A stretch of 64,000 bases of DNA from Merluccius polli (lineage: Eukaryota > Chordata > Actinopteri > Gadiformes > Merlucciidae): NCBI GenBank assembly GCA_030340625.1, contig JAOPHQ010001142.1, forward strand, positions 293,532 through 357,531, read 5' to 3'. Both the position numbers and the translations under genes were made by a program. The notes beneath the pieces are model-generated. The model saw only the letters and a list, made by a program, of their open reading frames with translations. It did no database searches and was not told the DNA's origin. This document shows, one piece after another, positions 12,942-24,908 of this stretch (positions are counted from its first letter, which is position 1; each line of letters starts with the position of its first letter).

Positions 12942-13154
12942 GGTGACTCGTCGAATCGGGGCTCCATTGATGCTGGCTTTTTATAGTTGTGGTGCACGCG
13001 CTTAACCCTAGGTGAAACTACTCTGAGTTGATTAAATTAACTCAAATCCGCTGTTCTGGAACCGAAAACTCAGAGTTTTCTATCTCAGTGTAGATCAACT
13101 CAGCGTTGTTGAACCTCAGAGGTTGTTGAACCTGCTTTGTGAAACGGACCCCAG

Positions 13155-13283
13155 GTAAGCATACTTGCACATGGGAACAACAAAAGATACAAGATAGATT
13201 AGGATGATTAAAAACAATAAATAAAATACAGAATGTCATTAAAACAAGTACATGGTTAGACAAGTAATTGCTAAACTAGGCCA

Positions 13284-13323
<40 letters not shown>

Positions 13324-15190
13324 TTAAAAACAAGGTTGACATTGTAAGAAGTCTATAAAAGAGCTTTATCTGTGTTTCTCAATAACAAATACAAGAACAT
13401 TTATAGTGCTCAACATGAAGAGATTCATCTGTGACAGCCAGCATCCATCAAAAGGGTCACCTTATCCCAGTGCAAACACATTACTTTTGCTTATTTTTTT
13501 AAAATAAAGTTAAAAGTTGAGATATAAAGAGAAAAAGAGATCTCCAAAGGAGGCTCAGAGTGGTACTGCGTTCAGACCCCTACCAAAGTGTTATAAAGTG
13601 ACCTATGTATTCCCCGGGTAGCATTGGGCTATTATAAAGAGATTTAAGTCCTGGGTCACTGCAGCCAGCCACTCTCTTTATCACCCTTGGGCTACAGTTA
13701 AACTGCAAAAGAAAAAAAAAAGGTGGCCACCATAGGACATGATGCTAAGGTTTACTGGTTGATGTCATAATATGACTTCATTGCCAGATGTTCACTTCAA
13801 TGGGTGAAGTGTCAAGGACTGTTGAAAATACCAGTAAATTATTACATGTTAACCTACTGGCCCACCCTTAGAGAGAGGCAGGGGAGCATACTGTTAACGT
13901 ACCGTCTTTTTGTGAGGGACTGTAACATCCATTACCCCAATAAAGACACGTAAATAATATCAGTTATAAGATAAGACAGAGTCCAAAAACACAAGGACAG
14001 TTTTGTAGCACTGCCAAACAAAAACAAAAAAAGCTATGTCACAAAACCTGCTGACAAAACCTGCTTAGTGGCCTCAGTACATATAGATTGGATGCTGGTG
14101 TCTTTTCATTATAGCCTCATTATAAACTTGAATGGGAGTAATATATGTAATATATTTAATGGGTAGTATGTCTAACTTAGCGTTAGGATAGTGCATAAAA
14201 CATCAGAATAAAGTGGAATTGTGGATATTTTGTGTGTCATATGGAGGTATTATGAACAATCTTATATGTATAAAGTACAACACTATAAATCAATACATGT
14301 TCAGAAGTAATTGTGAGCAATTATACATGTTTATGTTATATAAGCAACACATTCATGCGTTACCTGCGTGTGGTTTTTGGCTGCGCTGGGGAATTCCATG
14401 AACTCGCAATTCTGCTATACAGAGGCACATAAAAGTACAGTATAAACAACTTTATTATATGTATATAATAGTAATAAAAGATTCAGCAAGTGCTAAACTA
14501 TAATAGTTCAATAAACAAAAGTGTCACAGTCAGCCCTGTTGCATAAGCATTCATTTTTAATTGCATGTCGGTGAAAGTCACCGAAAACAGGCAACACGGT
14601 TCTCTTGTTCTGATCTGATGTCACCTGCAACACCAAAATGATTGAACATGCAAAATATGTGCTTTGTCCTTTATCTTTTATATAAAAAGAAAAAAAGAAA
14701 AAAAAGTAGGCTACGCAACATAGAGGAATAGGTAAAGTCACATCCATGCAGTCATTAGGCTATATGTCTGCACACCACCGGATTTGTTTTGTTTTATTGA
14801 TTTTACGCCGGAAAGCACGTATTTAAATCATAAACCTGTTATCCAGTTCATTGGGTGGAAGTAAGTCAGCTGCTGGTTGTGGTGAGGGAATGAAAGGGAG
14901 TTTATGGAGCAGTCAGCAATATTACACATTTCATATTTATGTGGAGCACCCGACGCGCACTTCATATTCTGCAACAGGACATCATACTGTTCGAGTGTAT
15001 GACATTTTTTTTACTATGCTCGCTTTTATTCATGTATTGTATTGTAAGTTGTCCTACCTAGCTTATTAGGGGGAGGGAAAAAAATAGCATCATCTTCCTA
15101 CAGCCGCCTCGGCTATTTGTTTAATCATTTTGACACTTGCAGTGCTCATGTTCCATTAAATTTAGACTTACACTCCTTGGGCCACAAAGG
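13155..15190. other. Intergenic DNA, no gene recognised
   Basis: Contains a (TG)n tract at 13287-13322 and otherwise AT-rich unique-looking DNA. No exon with splice context or known protein motif was seen. Confidence 0.4.
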
Positions 15191-15602
15191 TTTATATTAC
15201 GCAATTTGTACAAATGAAGCGTCCGCGCCGCTATGCACATCATCCCACCTTGTGGTGATCGGCGATGATGTGCCTCTCTTATGTAACAACGCGCCTTTAG
15301 CACAGATAGGCGTGCATCGCGCCATCCTGAAGAGCTGCGTGCGGTCGACCCCGAGCGTCTGAATCGCGCGCTAAATGCATCAGCTCAGCAGGTAGGCCTA
15401 CTTGGTCCCGGCCGCTGAGAGCACCAGCTGGCGCGGTCTCGCTTCCAGGAGTATGGGGTGCAACAGCCGCCGGAGAGAGGGTGGCTCACCCACAAAACGC
15501 CGCCGCCTAAATCGAGGGCATGGCGCTCCGCCAGGCCCGTTCTCCATCCGTCTTACCCACCGTGGGATGCCGTGCCTGCAGAACAACAGCAGGGAGGAAG
15601 GA

Positions 15603-15639
<37 letters not shown>

Positions 15640-15700
15640 GAAAAGGCTAAGGCGAAGGATGAGCGTTATTTGGCCACGTCCAGCACGTAACCTTGGACTT
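15190..15700. promoter_or_regulatory. CpG-rich island in AT-rich gene-free DNA
   Basis: Local GC and CpG content rises sharply (GCGCGCTAAATGC, GGTCCCGGCCGCTGAG, AAACGCCGCCGCC), unlike 10 kb on either side. Two overlapping plus-strand frames stay open here, but neither resembles a known protein. A (GA)n tract at 15606-15634 closes it. Could be a CpG-island promoter of an unrecognised transcript; this is inference. Confidence 0.3.
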
Positions 15701-16049
15701 TGAGTTTAGGTTTCGGGGGATGAAATCAGATGATATCAAAGTGAGATCAAAGGGCTGCGTGTGTGTTTGTGTGTGTGTACAGGCCCGCAGGCAGCAGAGA
15801 TTGCATTGGCCACAAATTGCAATTTTTTTGATGAAACTCCATAAGCTCCATAAGACTGATGTCTGTAGTTTACACCTCAGAGTACCGTGTGGAAAGTTGT
15901 CACTGCAGTGGCTGGATGGGGGCGGGGGGGTGGGGGGGACCAAAGTTGTCTGTCCAAATCAGATGTTTGAGTTCACACATATGGCTAGATATGCATTTTT
16001 AATACATACATGTCAATGCTTTAGTGTGTTTTGAAGCAGACAGCATATG

Positions 16050-16215
16050 AGTCCTTTAGCTGATGCTTTTATCCAATTTTTTTTTTCATCCATGTCATTA
16101 ATAAGAAGGCAGAGGTTTGGCATCTTGCTCAAGGAGGCCTACAGGCAGACATTGGAGTTTTCGAACCCAGAACTTTACGGCTGGGAGTCGCCCTAAGCAC
16201 ACTTAGACGATCCTG
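16050..16215 (+). mobile_element. SINE-like fish repeat
   Basis: TTAGCTGATGCTTTTATCCA, then TCTTGCTCAAGGAGGCCTAC, TTTTCGAACCCAGAAC (B-box-like) and GGCTGGGAGTCGCCCTAAGC. Same architecture as the copy at 4830-4990. Confidence 0.55.
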
Positions 16216-16886
16216 CACTGGAAGCAAGACCAGACTACATACAACATTGTGTGTTCTGTCTATAATGGTCCGCGCTGCAATCAGGGCAATAAGATGTGGA
16301 AAATTGAATGTGGGGATATGGATGCAAGAGAGTATAATTTATTCCTCAATGATAGCAGAAACGATTGCTTTTCTCACAGGAGAAATCAAATTTCCTTCTA
16401 ATGAGCCAGGGAGATTAACCTCAAATCCTATCAAGGTAAAATTACAACTTTAAATCAGAAGTCATGGCAAAATACACCACCTTAGGGAAAGTGATGATTA
16501 AGCATGTCCAAAAGTAAGAGTCTCATTTCCACAGCTAACCCCCTGCCTAGAGATATAGCTTTATAGATCCAGCTCCTTTTTCCCTGAGACCAATTCCATT
16601 TTTCGAGGAAGTCACGATCTCCCGACTCACCTATGAATCCCAACCATTTTCACAAAAAAGAAAAGTAAAGTGTCCCTCTCAAGTCCAAACCATTGGACTC
16701 TTGTCTACTTGGTAATTCGGGAGATTATCCTGGCAGAGAGAAACATGCCATCACTATTTCCCCCCCCCCCCCCAGCAGCAGCAGCAGCACCAATGTGAGG
16801 TTGAGCAGCCACAGTATCAGCTGTGAGGCCAGGTATAAACTGAGGTGCCAACTTTAATTTAATATCCCTTTAATATTTAAAGCATC

Positions 16887-16888
<2 letters not shown>

Positions 16889-16930
<42 letters not shown>

Positions 16931-16940
16931 TCTCTCTCTC

Positions 16941-16971
<31 letters not shown>

Positions 16972-17093
16972 GAGTTCCCACCCCCAATACACACACACAC
17001 ACACCCCTTCACAAACACACGCACAAACACACACACCTGAGCGAGCCTGCCCCATTTCGGATGCCCCTACCAGGTGAAGCATGGGGTCTAAAC

Positions 17094-17130
<37 letters not shown>

Positions 17131-17380
17131 TGAGCAGCATCCCGTCAGTCACACACACACACACACACGGGGGGCCCCCAGAAGGCTGTGTGTCCAGGGG
17201 CCCATGTAGGACCGAGTGGCAGATGGCAGCCTCAGGATAATGACCGGGCGACATCTGCAGAGCGAGCCGTCAGGCGTTCAAACTCACCTTGACCCACCCG
17301 TGGGATGGGGGCCCGACCTGCCCCTTCCTCAGCCCACTTCCTCTTCCCACCCTACCGCAAAGTCCCCAACACACACATAA

Positions 17381-17422
<42 letters not shown>
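16889..17422. repeat. Microsatellite cluster (TG)n(TC)n, (CA)n, (GA)n, (CA)n
   Basis: (TG)20 at 16889-16928 runs into (TC)n at 16929-16972. (CA)n follows at 16991-17034, (GA)n at 17097-17126, (CA)n at 17152-17168 and (CA)n at 17387-17422. Spurious open frames of CVCV/THTH/RERE arise from these tracts. Confidence 0.9.
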
Positions 17423-17423
<1 letters not shown>

Positions 17424-17762
17424 AATATACTCATACACAGATGCGCCCGTGGGCCTCACAGTATAGAACAGACGTTTATTGATTCGTTTAAAATTTTCTT
17501 CTTGCCTCTTGACTTTAAAAGCATCTTAGAAAAAGAAAACCTCTGACAGACGCTGCGTGGGCGGGAATGAATCGTATTTCTCTTTACTCACCAGAGTTGC
17601 GGCGACTGTGTCCGTCAATAACTGGATGGACCAACTCTGGAGTCTCTCTGGATGTTGTGCTTTTGTTTTTTCTACTTCTGTGATTCATCCAAGGGAAAAC
17701 TTTTGAGCTGAAACAACAGAAACATTTCCGTTTCATCTGACGATTTATGACCCCCCCCACCC

Positions 17763-17764
<2 letters not shown>

Positions 17765-17789
<25 letters not shown>
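17765..17789. repeat. (CA)n microsatellite
   Basis: About 12 CA units following CCCCCCCACCCCA; slippage-prone tract. Confidence 0.85.
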
Positions 17790-17795
<6 letters not shown>

Positions 17796-17929
17796 ACTGA
17801 CTCATTGCCTGTAGCTGGCATACGGTTCAAATATGACAGACCAGACACGTCAAAACAAATGCCTCTTCATTTTCATTTTGCTCACACCTAGTTATCGATG
17901 ACCACTTTGAGAAAGACTGTGTCTAATCC

Positions 17930-19249
17930 AAAAAGGGTCAAGCCCACGAGATCGCGTGGGCAAAAGGTCGTTTCATGACAGCCGTGAGATCATGAGAAAA
18001 GGTCAAACTCCTTCACACCATTTGGAGGAGACGCTGTGTGATACCAAACTGCCAATAAGAGGTCAGTGCCGTTTCCAACAACATCCGGCCAGTTTACCTG
18101 TAATGGCCGCATTTACATGGAGGTCTTGCAACGCACGCAATTATATTCTGTGGGGAAAAGTTAACTTCCTCAAACTTCCAACATTTTGCCTTGAAATAAA
18201 TAAATAAAGACAGTTGCAATGTTAGTTACTTCATGAATTGGGGATTGGGGAGTAGCAATCTGGGATCCATCAGCTCTACTATGTTACAGCCTAACTCCTG
18301 GGGGGAGACGGCACAGAGCCTGGGCCGGAAACCAGGAACTGCGAGGGGCGGAGTCACGATTTGCAAACTGTTTCGTTACGGACATTTTCTACCGAAGAGA
18401 AACTTATTTGCACTAGTGGATGAAGTGCTCAGAAGGGGATTTTTGTATTTTGAAGTGTATTTCTACAGTGCTCAGTCTACAGGGTGTTGATTTGAAACCT
18501 TTACAGACACTTTTCTACAGTACACTACTGCTGGCCGAGTTGTGGTGTGCCAATTATGTGCTTACAGATCCCCGCCTCCAGCAACATGATTGGTTGAAAC
18601 AAATATGAAGCGAAGGAAAGTGAAACCCCCCGTTCACCCGGACGTGAGCTTGTCTGCCATCAGACTTTAGATATGATTATAAAGACTGATTTGTGAGACT
18701 TGGGGAGTAGGGATCCTTGAGCAAGATGTCCCTACGCCTGACCAGTTTCTTCATCAGCGAGCTATCAAAGAATGAATATCAAAAACCTAAAAATGACTAT
18801 TGTAACAAGTAAAAGAGCATTACCATTGTATGCAGTTGTGTTACCACCCACCCACAACACACATGACATGTGAAGAGAGCAGGATAGTCTAGTGGCTTGG
18901 GTGAAAGTGTCTCTGGGGCCAACCCCAATGCCCACACCATAGACCACATGGTCCACACCCTGCCTGGAGGCAAGACACCCCCTATCCGTTCATGAATTAC
19001 CTGTATCGAATGAAAAAAACATTGAACAACATTATACAAGTAAATAGGAACAAAACTAAACAAACAAAACTAAAATAACAGTATTAGTATTGTATGCAGT
19101 TGTGTAACCACCCACATACAGAAGCCTTGTGGTGGCGGTGTTCAACGCTCTCAATAACCAGGGGCAGGAAAGGACTAATCCCGGCATGAGGTAAGAGAAA
19201 CTAAATTAGCTATGGAGCGGTAAGAGAGTGGGAGGCATCGGGAGGGGCG

Positions 19250-19250
<1 letters not shown>
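17930..19250. other. Gene-free DNA with a duplicated motif and a tRNA-SINE-like segment
   Basis: ATTGTATGCAGTTGTGT followed by ACCACCCA occurs at about 18827 and again at about 19091. Between them, 18880-18985 has a tRNA A-box-like TAGTCTAGTGG and may be a SINE fragment. GCCCACGAGATCGCGTGGGC (17942-17961) is a small hairpin. No exon recognised. Confidence 0.35.
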
Positions 19251-19251
<1 letters not shown>

Positions 19252-19299
<48 letters not shown>

Positions 19300-19308
19300 G
19301 TGTGTGTG

Positions 19309-19350
<42 letters not shown>

Positions 19351-19538
19351 GGGGGGGGGCCAGCTCAGGACCCTGAAGGAAGCGTTAATGGACTCCATGG
19401 GGATTTGGCTGCACTGCAAGGACGCAGCCAGCACCCGCTCCGTAATATAAACCAAGACAGCCGTGAACGAAAGCGAGCAGAGTGGTGTAAGGAGAGGTGT
19501 CAGAAGCAGAGCCTTTTTTTTGGGGGGGGGGGGGGGGG
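19252..19538. repeat. Long (TG)n with poly-G tracts
   Basis: (TG)n with TGCG interruptions at 19252-19347, then 12 G (19348-19359), and another G run at 19520-19538. Slippage-prone. Confidence 0.9.
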
Positions 19539-20039
19539 TGTAAGGAAAGGAATATGAAATGCAGGGTTTAGTTTATGGTCAGCAATGGGAAATACATACT
19601 GCAGAGCGTTTGTTCACTCGAGAAGAGAAGAATGCTGCGTATATTGACTCACATGTCACACATTAGACAACATATATTTGTTTGTATTAGTATTGCCATT
19701 AAGTAAGTGTTATGTATTAAGCAGCTATAATATAACTGCAGCAAAATAGTAATATTAATACTGGAAGTTGGACAGCTCATTGTGCATTCATTTGGAAGAT
19801 TACACTTTCAAAGGTACACTATTTCCTTCCTATGTACAGTACAATACAACCTCCCTGGTCTTACTATTAGCTGTAGTGGTTATGCATCCATACTGTTGAG
19901 ATAAGATGTTGTTTTGCAGCATTTGTCTGGGAAATAGCTTTGCTTTTCTCTGCAAAGAAAAACAAAAACAGCCGATTCGGTCTACTGGATTATTTTTTAT
20001 AATCATATTTGTAATTCCTCCTGAAGCATCTGATGTTGA

Positions 20040-21650
20040 TCTTTCAATTGCCATATTTGTTTAACATAAGATCTCTTCTCTCTGTATTTTTTAGCACGGT
20101 TAATCTTTTGCAGCAGGTGCATAATTGGTCAACAATTTACACATGCATTAAAGTGTTGAGCAAGCCAATCATCTCCACACCAGCTCTGCCAATTAAACCA
20201 ATCCTGAGTGTTAATTGGTGTAAATTAAGCCACGCCCATTTTATTCTAGCACTGTCAACCCTACTCCAGAAACCAGTCTTAAGAAATTTGACATGAATAT
20301 GTCGTATGAAAGGAAGAGGACTGAATGCAAGCAGTAAAATAAACTAGTGATTTTACTATCGATAGCATTTAACATATAGCGAAGACAATGTGTAAGTTCA
20401 AGAATTTAGATATATTTCCAACCACGTTGGAATTATTGAGCGTGTAAAACCTCCTCAGAAGGAATAGACCGTCTCTTTACAGCTTTTATACTTGCTCAAT
20501 ATCGGAAAGGTTTGGTTATGATGTTCATCATTTAACATTTTTGAGCAGACTTGCTGAAATGTTGAGCTCAAATTCCAAGTCCAATGAAATATAGGATATT
20601 TTAATAGTTGAATCACAGTTATAGTCACAGTCATAGTCCTAAAGGCTTAAGTTTTTTCTACTTTTATACATTCATACTTGACACAAGTCTGAACTCTGAG
20701 CTCATAGGTGCAGCAGGTATCATCATCTGGAATATCTCTGTGCAATCAGCTGTATGTATGTTTTAAACCCAGCATAATTAGGCTTACATGTGTCCTTAAT
20801 TAGCAGGTAAGCTTTTACTATACCATAAAGTGATTTTCATGAGCAGGACAAGGCCTTCCTGATCATGTCAGGAACAGCTACCGGTATTCTTTCCTTTCAC
20901 AGAATCACACCATCATCGCATACTAATACAGTAACAACATTATATCTTGATCCCAGGGCATCCATCTCAATAAAAGATATATTTTGTAACTTTCTCTGTC
21001 AAAGCTGCACTCGCATCAACTTTACATGGTTCAATCAAGTTCCTGTGTGTCACACAGTTCACATTGTTTATATGCAAATACTGAGCTTTTCAACTGAGCT
21101 CCACAATTTGACCCATTTTGCCTGTAAATATAGTGTTCCCTTTTATCTGTAGGCCTAAGCTAAACTAGCAGGTTCCTGAATTACACATTAGCACAACTGA
21201 ATGGGTTTTAAGCGCTTATCAGGTTGCACACATGCTCTGCTGCTTCACATGCTAAATTAGTAAAATAAACAGTTTGAGATCATTCAATATAATATAATTA
21301 GTTTGTCTTTGTAAATTTAATTTAGCTTAATATCCCACCCACTTAATGCCTGCTTCAAGTATGTATGTAAATTGTAATGAGGGTAAGAACTGAATACAGT
21401 CAATATCGCACAGCTAGACACTTTTTTTGCAAGCAGGAGCAATTATGAATGAACACTTTAATTAAAGATAATTATGTTGTATTTTTCCCCATAATATGCG
21501 CATTTAGCTTGGTATGCAAGCTTCGGAAAACAGACAAGCTAATGGAAATACTGTACCATAACAAAGGTAATGAAAAGTTACAAAGTATTACCTCAGAACA
21601 CGGGAAAACAGGTTTCCAGGTTACAGGTATGCTGTAATGATATGCTAAGC
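20040..21650. other. AT-rich block with homeodomain-type words, conserved-noncoding candidate
   Basis: Contains many TAATTA, TTAATTAG and AATTAAG words in complex, repeat-free sequence, e.g. GTTAATTGGTGTAAATTAAG (20210), CATAATTAGGC and CCTTAATTAGCAGG (20775-20810). No coding frame with splice context. Such sequence in a gene-poor flank is often regulatory, but conservation is untested. Confidence 0.25.
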
Positions 21651-21867
21651 AGCCTATGTATCATTCATAAATGGTAAAGGTATATATAATAACAACAATA
21701 ATAGTGAGCTCAGTTCTAAAATAAAGTTCATTCATGTTTTTTGGTTATCAATAGATGGATTTCGGTATGTTTTTTGTACATGTAAACTTGGGATGGAAAT
21801 AGGAAAGTAAATGTTCTGATGCTTTGATGTTAATGTAGCCCTTTTTTAAATAATTCATCGATCGAGT

Positions 21868-21872
21868 GTGTT

Positions 21873-21916
<44 letters not shown>

Positions 21917-22037
21917 TAATCCAGGCATAGAAGAACATGTGACTATGTGTTTATAAGGTTAAATGTCGGCATTACCACCAGTGTTGTCTTTAAAGGACAC
22001 AACGGCCGTAACAGGTGCTGCTATGGAAACAAACCTT

Positions 22038-22101
<64 letters not shown>

Positions 22102-22208
22102 CGTGCGTGTGTGTGTGTGTGTGTTTGCGTGCATGTGGGTGTGTGTATGTATCTTGTTTCTTGGTATGTTGATATTTAAGTGTGCGTATATGTGGCGGTA
22201 CGTTCACA

Positions 22209-22289
<81 letters not shown>
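21868..22289. repeat. (TG)n, (TG)n and facing (CA)n microsatellites
   Basis: (TG)n at 21868-21914, (TG)n with GCGTGCG interruptions at 22044-22135 and (CA)n at 22207-22289. The last two are opposed, with about 70 bp between them, so single strands could fold into an arm of about 80 bp. Confidence 0.9.
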
Positions 22290-22290
<1 letters not shown>

Positions 22291-23540
22291 ATGCACAACA
22301 TGCATTCAGGGACATTTGCAATTCATGGACAAGAGTAAAGGCTTGAGCTAGCTTTCTATCAGCCAGTATCTAGAGAGTTTGAGAAGTGTGTGTGCATGCA
22401 TAGCATAATCTATAGGCTGGTATGTATGCAGAGGGAAACAGTAAAGAGAGAGGGATGATCTAGGGGGATGTACTCCAGCTTGTATCCTTCCCTGTTTTCC
22501 CATATCCTTTTCTCCTCCCAATCCTTTCTGTCTTTGTCGTAAAATCACCATTATAATCTCTCCTGCTCTTCCTGCACGGTTTCTCATACATCTCAACAGC
22601 TCCCCCAAAAGGTGAAAAACTGCTTATTTTTTCTAAAACTCGAGCAGAAGTGCAAATTAATTTATACTCAGGTTAGATTTGACCTTCAATTAATGAACAC
22701 ATCAATATTATATCAATATGAAGTCATACAACTAGAAAGAGATAATTGTGTTCTTTGTTATTGCTTGAAATAGATGGCTCATAAATAATACCGTTTTCAT
22801 AAATTGTTATTATCATTTGTATTATTTAGTTATTTCTATAAAAGTGTCATTATAATCATCCTCATTAGGTTTTCCATACAGAGTAACTATTGATGCCATC
22901 TTTCTTTATTCAACATGTTACTCCCTGATTGAATTGATTTATGTAGCACACATCAAGCTATTTAAATCAATAAAACACAGAAATACTGATCTTTTCACGT
23001 CTGTCTTTTTTAATGAAACAGGAGACTTTGGTCAACTCCTATGGTCTGCTCTTAGACAAATGACTAATCAACTCAAGTTAGGCTAAAAGCAGAAGGTATT
23101 ATTAACTGACTAATGACTGACAAAAAAGGCCTATATGAAGCATATATTTGTAAACTCAACGTTGAATAAAATCACTCAAAACAATGAGCTGTCGCAAAAT
23201 ATACTTTGGCTTGTTTAAATACATGTGTTGTGAAATAGGACAATAGAAGAGATCCACCATTTTAAAAGCTACAAACTCTCAGATGGATGTAAGACAGGAG
23301 GCAGAGGGAGCTGGTGGATGTGGGGCCGCTGTCTTGCTGATGGTGGGACTGCAAGTCTGGTGCCGAGCCTCGTCGCCTAGTAACACGTTTCTACCGCCAG
23401 ATGGCGCCAATTAAGTAGAATATGCAAATAGATGAGACCCGTATTAAAACCTCTAAGCTAGTGTAGATAGTTTCATGTCCTCTATCGTCACATTTTGACA
23501 GAGGATAAAGTCTTTTCATCGGTCTTTTGAATGCAATGGA
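22290..23540. other. No gene recognised; CTCF/YY1-like site at the end
   Basis: Unique-looking AT-rich DNA without recognised exons. CCGCCAGATGGCGCC at 23394-23408 matches the CTCF core and contains a YY1-type ATGGCG. Confidence 0.4.
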
Positions 23541-23559
23541 TTCGTATTATATGTATAAT

Positions 23560-23711
23560 ATGTATGTATAATATATGTATACAATATATTTGTATATATA
23601 TAAGCCCTATATATAAAACATATTTTTTAATATATATTTTTGTACATATTTGTGTATATATTTAATTGATTATATATATATCAATTAAATATATACAAAA
23701 ATATATTTAAA

Positions 23712-23743
<32 letters not shown>

Positions 23744-23757
23744 TTATATATACATAC

Positions 23758-23811
<54 letters not shown>

Positions 23812-23841
23812 CCGGTATATATATTACATTTTTTATATTTT

Positions 23842-23883
<42 letters not shown>

Positions 23884-23971
23884 TTAAATATGTCCTACGC
23901 CGAGTACCTATATATATATATATATATATATATATAACATACCGGTATATATATTACATTTTTGATATTTT

Positions 23972-24029
<58 letters not shown>

Positions 24030-24051
24030 TTAAATATGTCCTACGCCGAGT
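23560..24051. repeat. (AT)n region with a tandem 146-bp duplication
   Basis: Long TA repeats. ATACCGGTATATATATTACA recurs at about 23809 and 23939, and ATTAAATATGTCCTACGCCG at 23883 and 24029, showing a duplicated unit of about 130-146 bp immediately upstream of the erlec1 promoter. Confidence 0.75.
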
Positions 24052-24290
24052 TCACCACCAGATGGCGCTGTTTTCACCGGAAAGCCTGAAGGAAAAATGA
24101 CGTGGCAGCGTAACGTTTCACTTCCGGTATTTCGTGAGTCCGGTCTGTTGACATCCTGGTCTACGGCAGTCCGTCCGTACCCTGGCCATACGTCCGTGTC
24201 GGATTACGCCCCCCCGTCGTTAATTAACGTGCGTTACCGTCCGGTGCTCGCGAGGCGGACCGTACCGCTGGTCCTTGCAGGCGGGGGGCG

Positions 24291-24373
<83 letters not shown>

Positions 24374-24382
24374 GGGTCCAGC
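24052..24382 (+). promoter_or_regulatory. erlec1: erlec1 promoter and 5' UTR region
   Basis: Upstream of the erlec1 ATG are a CTCF/YY1-like word CCACCAGATGGCGCT (24055-24069), a UPR element TGACGTGG (24098-24105, the ATF6/XBP1 site type), an ETS site ACTTCCGG (24120-24127), then CpG-rich sequence and a (TG)n tract (about 24294-24371) that stops about 12 bp before the start codon. There is no TATA box near the probable start. The UPR-type site fits an ER quality-control gene; the transcription start site is not visible. Confidence 0.55.
24294..24371 (+). repeat. (TG)n abutting the erlec1 start codon
   Basis: About 38 TG units ending 11 bp before the erlec1 ATG, so probably in the 5' UTR. Confidence 0.9.
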
Positions 24383-24754
24383 ATGGGACCCCTGGCCTGG
24401 CTGGTGCTGGGGGGGCTGCTGGGGGGGTGCGGCGGTGTGTCGGCCAACCGGGGGGGTCACCAGACCTTCACGGACGAAATCCCCTTCAAGATCTCCTGGC
24501 CCGGGTCCGAGTACAGCCTGGTAGGTCCCGGGACCCGCAGACCCGCATGCACCACTTCAGGGGGATGGTCAGTAATGTGTGTGTGTCTCTCTCTCTCTCC
24601 CCCCTCTCTCCCCCCCCTGCTGACAGCCGACGTCCGGCGCGCTGTACCACGAGGAGGACTTCGTCATCATGACCACCACAGAGAAAGAGAGATATAAATG
24701 CCTGCTGCCATCCTTGTCTCCGGGGGATGGGGTGAGATGAGGGTCCTGGATGGG

Positions 24755-24785
<31 letters not shown>

Positions 24786-24842
24786 GGGGGGGGGGAGGGT
24801 TGTGTTTTGGACACACTAATGATGAAATGATGACAATAAACA

Positions 24843-24908
<66 letters not shown>

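Larger units (their letters stand above)
9429..13151. mobile_element. PIF/Harbinger DNA transposon, nested and degenerate
   Basis: Terminal inverted repeats GGGTCCGTTTCACAAAGCAG (9429) and its reverse complement ending at 13151 are nearly perfect, flanked by a 3-bp CAG duplication (9426-9428 and 13152-13154). The target context CCCAGGT resembles the CCWGGT core known for Harbinger3-type elements in zebrafish. It carries transposase remnants on the plus strand and a Myb/SANT-like gene on the minus strand, the two-gene layout of the superfamily. It is interrupted by other elements at about 9595-11204, 11300-11580 and 11709-11956. Confidence 0.85.

Noticed and set aside
15402..15703. Coding exon with MGCNSRRREGGSPTKRRRLN
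   Set aside because: Open in two overlapping frames in CpG-rich DNA, no known family, no clear donor. Left as a CpG island only.
1..24000. A search by eye for chac2 or asb3, the mammalian neighbours of ERLEC1
   Set aside because: No exon resembling the gamma-glutamylcyclotransferase start or ankyrin repeats was seen. The neighbour may lie outside or be relocated in fishes.
24275..24382. An in-frame N-terminal extension of erlec1 through the TG repeat
   Set aside because: It would begin with TTG, not ATG. The signal peptide begins cleanly at 24383.
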